From Chloroflexota bacterium (GTDB lineage: Bacteria; Chloroflexota; Anaerolineae; Promineifilales; Promineifilaceae): a DNA stretch of 9,133 bases. Each line of letters starts with the position of its first letter. Within the stretch, counting starts at the first letter, position 1. The notes beneath the pieces are model-generated. The model was not told where the DNA came from, did not search any database, and was given only the letters and a program-made list of their open reading frames with translations. Location of the stretch: the NCBI GenBank assembly GCA_024223125.1, contig JAAEOP010000982.1, positions 1 through 9,133 on the forward strand, in the 5' to 3' direction. Position numbers and translations under genes: made by a program. Shown here one piece after another: positions 6,474-9,133 of this stretch.

Positions 6474-9133
6474 AGCAGGATAAGGAACAGGTAACGGCCG
6501 TGCCTCGTTGGGCCAGAATCGTTTTACTGCTCATTATACTGGCCGGTTTTGGCGTTCGCATTTATGCGTTGGATGGCCAATCTATGTGGAGCGATGAAGG
6601 TCTCAGCCTGTACCGCGCCCGCCAATCTCTCCCCGATCTGTTCCAAAACGTCATCACCGTAGATGGTATTGACACCCAAGACACCAATCCCCCCTTTTAC
6701 TTTTTGCTGCTGCATCTGTGGCGGCGAGCTGCCGGTGAAGCGGTTTTCACGCTGCGGTTTGTGGGTGTGGCCACCGGTCTGTTTGCCATTCCCCTCATGT
6801 TTAATTTGGGACGACTAACCTATGATTGGCGGGTAGGATTGGCGGCCGCTTTGTTGACGGTCGTTTCCCCCTTTCACGTCTGGCAGGTACAGGTGTTACG
6901 CAATTACAGTCTGCTGCTAACCTTGAATTTGTTGGCAGTATATGGATTGTGGCAGTTTGTGTTGAGGCGGCACGGCCGTCGTTGGCCCTGGCTGATTTTA
7001 TGGTTGGCGGCCACACTGCTGGGCATCTACACCCATTACTTTGGCTTTTTCGTTTTTGCGTATGGCGTTCTGGTGTTGGGGATTTATAAGTTGGGAGATT
7101 GGAGATTGGAGATTAGAAATTCCCCAATCTCCAATCTCCAATCTCTAATCTCCAATCATTGGCGGCTGTGGGTTGGTTTATTGGTGATGACTATGCTGCT
7201 TATTCCGGTGGTGAACATTGCCCTAAGTCGTTTTCTGGCCGGCCGGCAAGTAGATTTTCATGATGTGCCCCTGGCCAAATTTATGGCTAATGGATTGAGC
7301 GCCTTTTCTGTGGGCATGAGCCGCAGTCTAACCCATCCAGTCTGGTGGGTGGCGCCGGTCGTCTTATTAGCCATCCTTGGCATCATCATCGGCTGGCGGC
7401 GCAATCGCCAAAGAGCGCTGATCCTCCTAGGCTATCAATTTGTGCCTCTGGGAATGATGTTGCTACTGTCTCTCATCAATCCGCTGTACAACGGAACCCG
7501 CCATTTGTTAATTGGTCTGCCACCATTTTTGCTATTGACGGCCGTAGGCATGACCGGACTCATCCCTGCCCCCCCCCAACAATCTGTCTGGCAAAAATGG
7601 GCTACCCGGTTTCTGTTACTTTGGGGACTGCTCGTCGTCGCCGGCCAGCTAAGTTGGCTGCGGGCGCAATTCACATCCCCGGAACTCATTCGGGACGATG
7701 TGCGTGGGCTGGCTGAATACCTGAGCGACGTAACTGAAGCGGATGATCTGGTGGTTTTGCATGACACGTTGATTAGGTTTACATTTGATTTCTATTATGA
7801 CGGTCTGGCGCCAGTCACGGCCGTGCCCCTCTATGGACAACTAGAAATAACTCAGGCAGAAGCGGATTTGGCGGAAGCAGCCCAACATGCCAACCGGCTC
7901 TGGTTTGTGGGCCAACCGACGCCGCGCACCGGCTTCCCCCGTACATATTTGGTCGATTGGGCTGCTGAGAAATGGTACTCCTGGCAAGAGCAGTCGTTCC
8001 CCAGCATGTGGCTGCGGAACAGTGTCAACCTCTATTTACCAGACATTGTTGTCACTGATTTGACAGAGTCGGCCGTGCCCCTTGAGGTAGCCTGGGAAGG
8101 GGGGTTGCAGCTTCAGGGTATAGATTTTGGGTCGGATACGGCCGTACTCTCCGGCAGTGATTGGTTCCCCATTTTCACCTGGTCACGCAGTCAAAATAAT
8201 TCCGACCATTATCAGCTTCAGCTAACCGTGACAGATGAGCAGGGGCAGGTGTGGCATCAGCAAGATTGGCCGCTGTGGAAACCATATCCCTATGATCGCT
8301 GGACAGATGGAGAATGGGTACGCCGGCTGTATTCCTTCCCCCTACCCGCCGGTCTCCCACCCGGCACATATCAATTCTGGCTAAACATTTCTAACTGGGG
8401 AGTGGACGGCTTTGTGCCTACTAACAGCGGCGAACACAGTTTCTTGCTGCTGTCCGATTTAACCATTTTGCCCAACTCCACCGCCGACACCGCTGATTTG
8501 CCCGAACACAACCCCAAACAGGCCAATTGGCCAGGCGTTACCCTGGTTGGCTACGGGGTTGAACCAGGCCCATATCGTCCCGGCCATCCCCTGACGCTGG
8601 ATGTGTATTGGCAGGCTGCCGGGGATGCGCCCAATTCACAATTGATTGTGCAGCTTTTGGATGGGTCAAACCAACTATCAGCGGAAACGATCACCACCTT
8701 GACGCGGCCGGATTATCCCGTTTCACAATGGCAGGCGGGAGAGTTGCTTCACGGCCGTGCAACCCTCACCACTCCTGCCCAGGCGGCCAGCGGCAATTAC
8801 TGGCTGCGTCTGGCTCTGGCTGATCCGGAAACGGGTGAATGGCGGCGGGTACGACAGGGGGTTAATTCTGGGGATACGGCCGTTACCTTGCCAGAAGAGG
8901 TCATAGTGGAAACGTGGCCGTTGGAAACCGATCTGCCCCCTATTGAGCAGCCGCGTCAGGCCCAATTTGGCAATCCGGCATTGGTGCAGTTGGCCGGTGC
9001 GGAAATAAATCAAGCCAATGCTTCCCTCAATCTGACCCTCATCTGGCAAACAGAAGCGGTGTTCCCGGCCAACTATTCAGTTTTCCTGCATCTGTTGGGA
9101 GAGGATGGGGAAATTGTGGCCCAACAAGACAGC
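6470..9133 (+). CDS. GT-C-type (GT39-like) membrane glycosyltransferase, 3' end missing
   Basis: The frame is open from ATG 6470 to the last base (888 codons) with no stop, so the gene continues to the right. The start overlaps the previous stop in ATGA, indicating translational coupling. TM1 (about 17-34) is followed by MWSDEGLSLYRA with the acidic pair Asp42-Glu43, then NPPFYFLLLHLW (73-84) and SPFHVWQVQVLRNYSLLL, all hallmarks of GT39/PMT-like GT-C enzymes using polyprenyl-phosphate sugars. Hydrophobic segments continue to about residue 400. The rest is soluble and probably extracytoplasmic. It contains beta-rich modules with a recurring W-x-x-G-E element (Trp611, Trp754) and a P/S-G-x-Y turn, shared with the preceding protein. 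Residues about 208-229 are encoded by a palindromic heptamer repeat lying in frame in a loop between membrane segments. The catalytic fold is clear; the substrate is unknown. Confidence 0.88.
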   Translation, partial: MKQDKEQVTAVPRWARIVLLLIILAGFGVRIYALDGQSMWSDEGLSLYRARQSLPDLFQNVITVDGIDTQDTNPPFYFLLLHLWRRAAGEAVFTLRFVGVATGLFAIPLMFNLGRLTYDWRVGLAAALLTVVSPFHVWQVQVLRNYSLLLTLNLLAVYGLWQFVLRRHGRRWPWLILWLAATLLGIYTHYFGFFVFAYGVLVLGIYKLGDWRLEIRNSPISNLQSLISNHWRLWVGLLVMTMLLIPVVNIALSRFLAGRQVDFHDVPLAKFMANGLSAFSVGMSRSLTHPVWWVAPVVLLAILGIIIGWRRNRQRALILLGYQFVPLGMMLLLSLINPLYNGTRHLLIGLPPFLLLTAVGMTGLIPAPPQQSVWQKWATRFLLLWGLLVVAGQLSWLRAQFTSPELIRDDVRGLAEYLSDVTEADDLVVLHDTLIRFTFDFYYDGLAPVTAVPLYGQLEITQAEADLAEAAQHANRLWFVGQPTPRTGFPRTYLVDWAAEKWYSWQEQSFPSMWLRNSVNLYLPDIVVTDLTESAVPLEVAWEGGLQLQGIDFGSDTAVLSGSDWFPIFTWSRSQNNSDHYQLQLTVTDEQGQVWHQQDWPLWKPYPYDRWTDGEWVRRLYSFPLPAGLPPGTYQFWLNISNWGVDGFVPTNSGEHSFLLLSDLTILPNSTADTADLPEHNPKQANWPGVTLVGYGVEPGPYRPGHPLTLDVYWQAAGDAPNSQLIVQLLDGSNQLSAETITTLTRPDYPVSQWQAGELLHGRATLTTPAQAASGNYWLRLALADPETGEWRRVRQGVNSGDTAVTLPEEVIVETWPLETDLPPIEQPRQAQFGNPALVQLAGAEINQANASLNLTLIWQTEAVFPANYSVFLHLLGEDGEIVAQQDS
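7094..7157. repeat. Palindromic heptamer repeat inserted in frame in a glycosyltransferase gene
   Basis: Three copies of GGAGATT (7094-7114) face their inverted complement (7126-7146) across an 11-nt loop, with 20 of 21 positions pairing. Further diverged AATCTCC units run to 7157. The unit is 7 bp, like the array at 2006-2045, and reads without stops in all six frames. It adds a hydrophilic stretch (about residues 208-229) between two membrane segments. The 15-mer at 7095-7109 also occurs at 2739-2753. Confidence 0.93.

Larger units (their letters stand above)
184..8883. repeat. Dispersed octamer palindrome ACGGCCGT, 20 copies
   Basis: Exact copies start at 184, 302, 1741, 2421, 2670, 3069, 3281, 3678, 4270, 4770, 5358, 5446, 6338, 6494, 6972, 7538, 7817, 8138, 8751 and 8876. 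By hand calculation at about 56% GC, roughly 0.2 copies would be expected in 9.1 kb. All copies lie in genes on both strands. Twelve are read as Thr-Ala-Val, six as x-Gly-Arg and two as x-Arg-Pro, so the motif is maintained in all three frames. This resembles the HIP1 octamer of cyanobacteria in behaviour, though not in sequence. Confidence 0.95.

Noticed and set aside
7345..7716. Plus-strand open frame of 123 codons within the second glycosyltransferase
   Set aside because: It lies in another frame of a gene whose own frame is open for 888 codons with matching family motifs.

Overview
The window looks like a chromosomal segment from a member of the Chloroflexota (Anaerolineae/Caldilineae-like, possibly an uncultured or metagenome-derived genome). 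This is an inference. It rests on moderate-to-high GC, long GT-C membrane glycosyltransferases with added beta-rich C-terminal modules, a LolA-like/DUF4367 protein next to a MacB-like ABC protein, and a very dense ACGGCCGT palindrome. No rRNA, tRNA, insertion sequence, CRISPR array or phage gene is recognisable.

Layout. (1) 1-477, + strand: the C-terminal part of a protein with an FGE-sulfatase (SUMF1-type) domain, cut by the left edge. (2) 478-730: convergent intergenic space, dominated by a 156-nt element (579-734) rich in inverted repeats, whose right arm contains the stop codon of the next gene. (3) 3979-731, - strand: a two-gene unit. The promoter-proximal gene encodes a membrane-anchored or secreted LolA-like/DUF4367 protein. 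The distal gene encodes a MacB-type ABC protein (ATPase and permease in one chain). (4) 3980-4232: a divergent promoter region with two short dyads and four copies of CAAACT/AGTTTG. (5) 4233-9133 and beyond, + strand: two overlapping genes (ATGA junction) for large GT-C-type membrane glycosyltransferases. The second is open for 888 codons and runs off the right edge.

How the genes may work together. The minus-strand pair suggests an envelope system in which a MacB-like ABC protein (export, or mechanotransmission without transport) acts with an extracytoplasmic lipid- or lipoprotein-binding partner. The plus-strand pair probably transfers sugars from polyprenyl-phosphate donors to an acceptor on the outer face of the membrane, with the C-terminal beta modules outside. 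Both halves concern the cell envelope, but nothing in the sequence shows a functional link beyond the shared promoter region.

The most unusual signals are in the DNA rather than in the gene list. There are 20 exact copies of the octamer ACGGCCGT, all inside genes. Two heptanucleotide arrays lie inside coding sequences and are stop-free in all six frames. A perfect 33-nt inverted repeat sits just upstream of the ABC start codon. The 579-734 element can fold into two tandem hairpins or into a four-way junction with no unpaired junction bases. I see no clear, complete and previously undescribed protein system.
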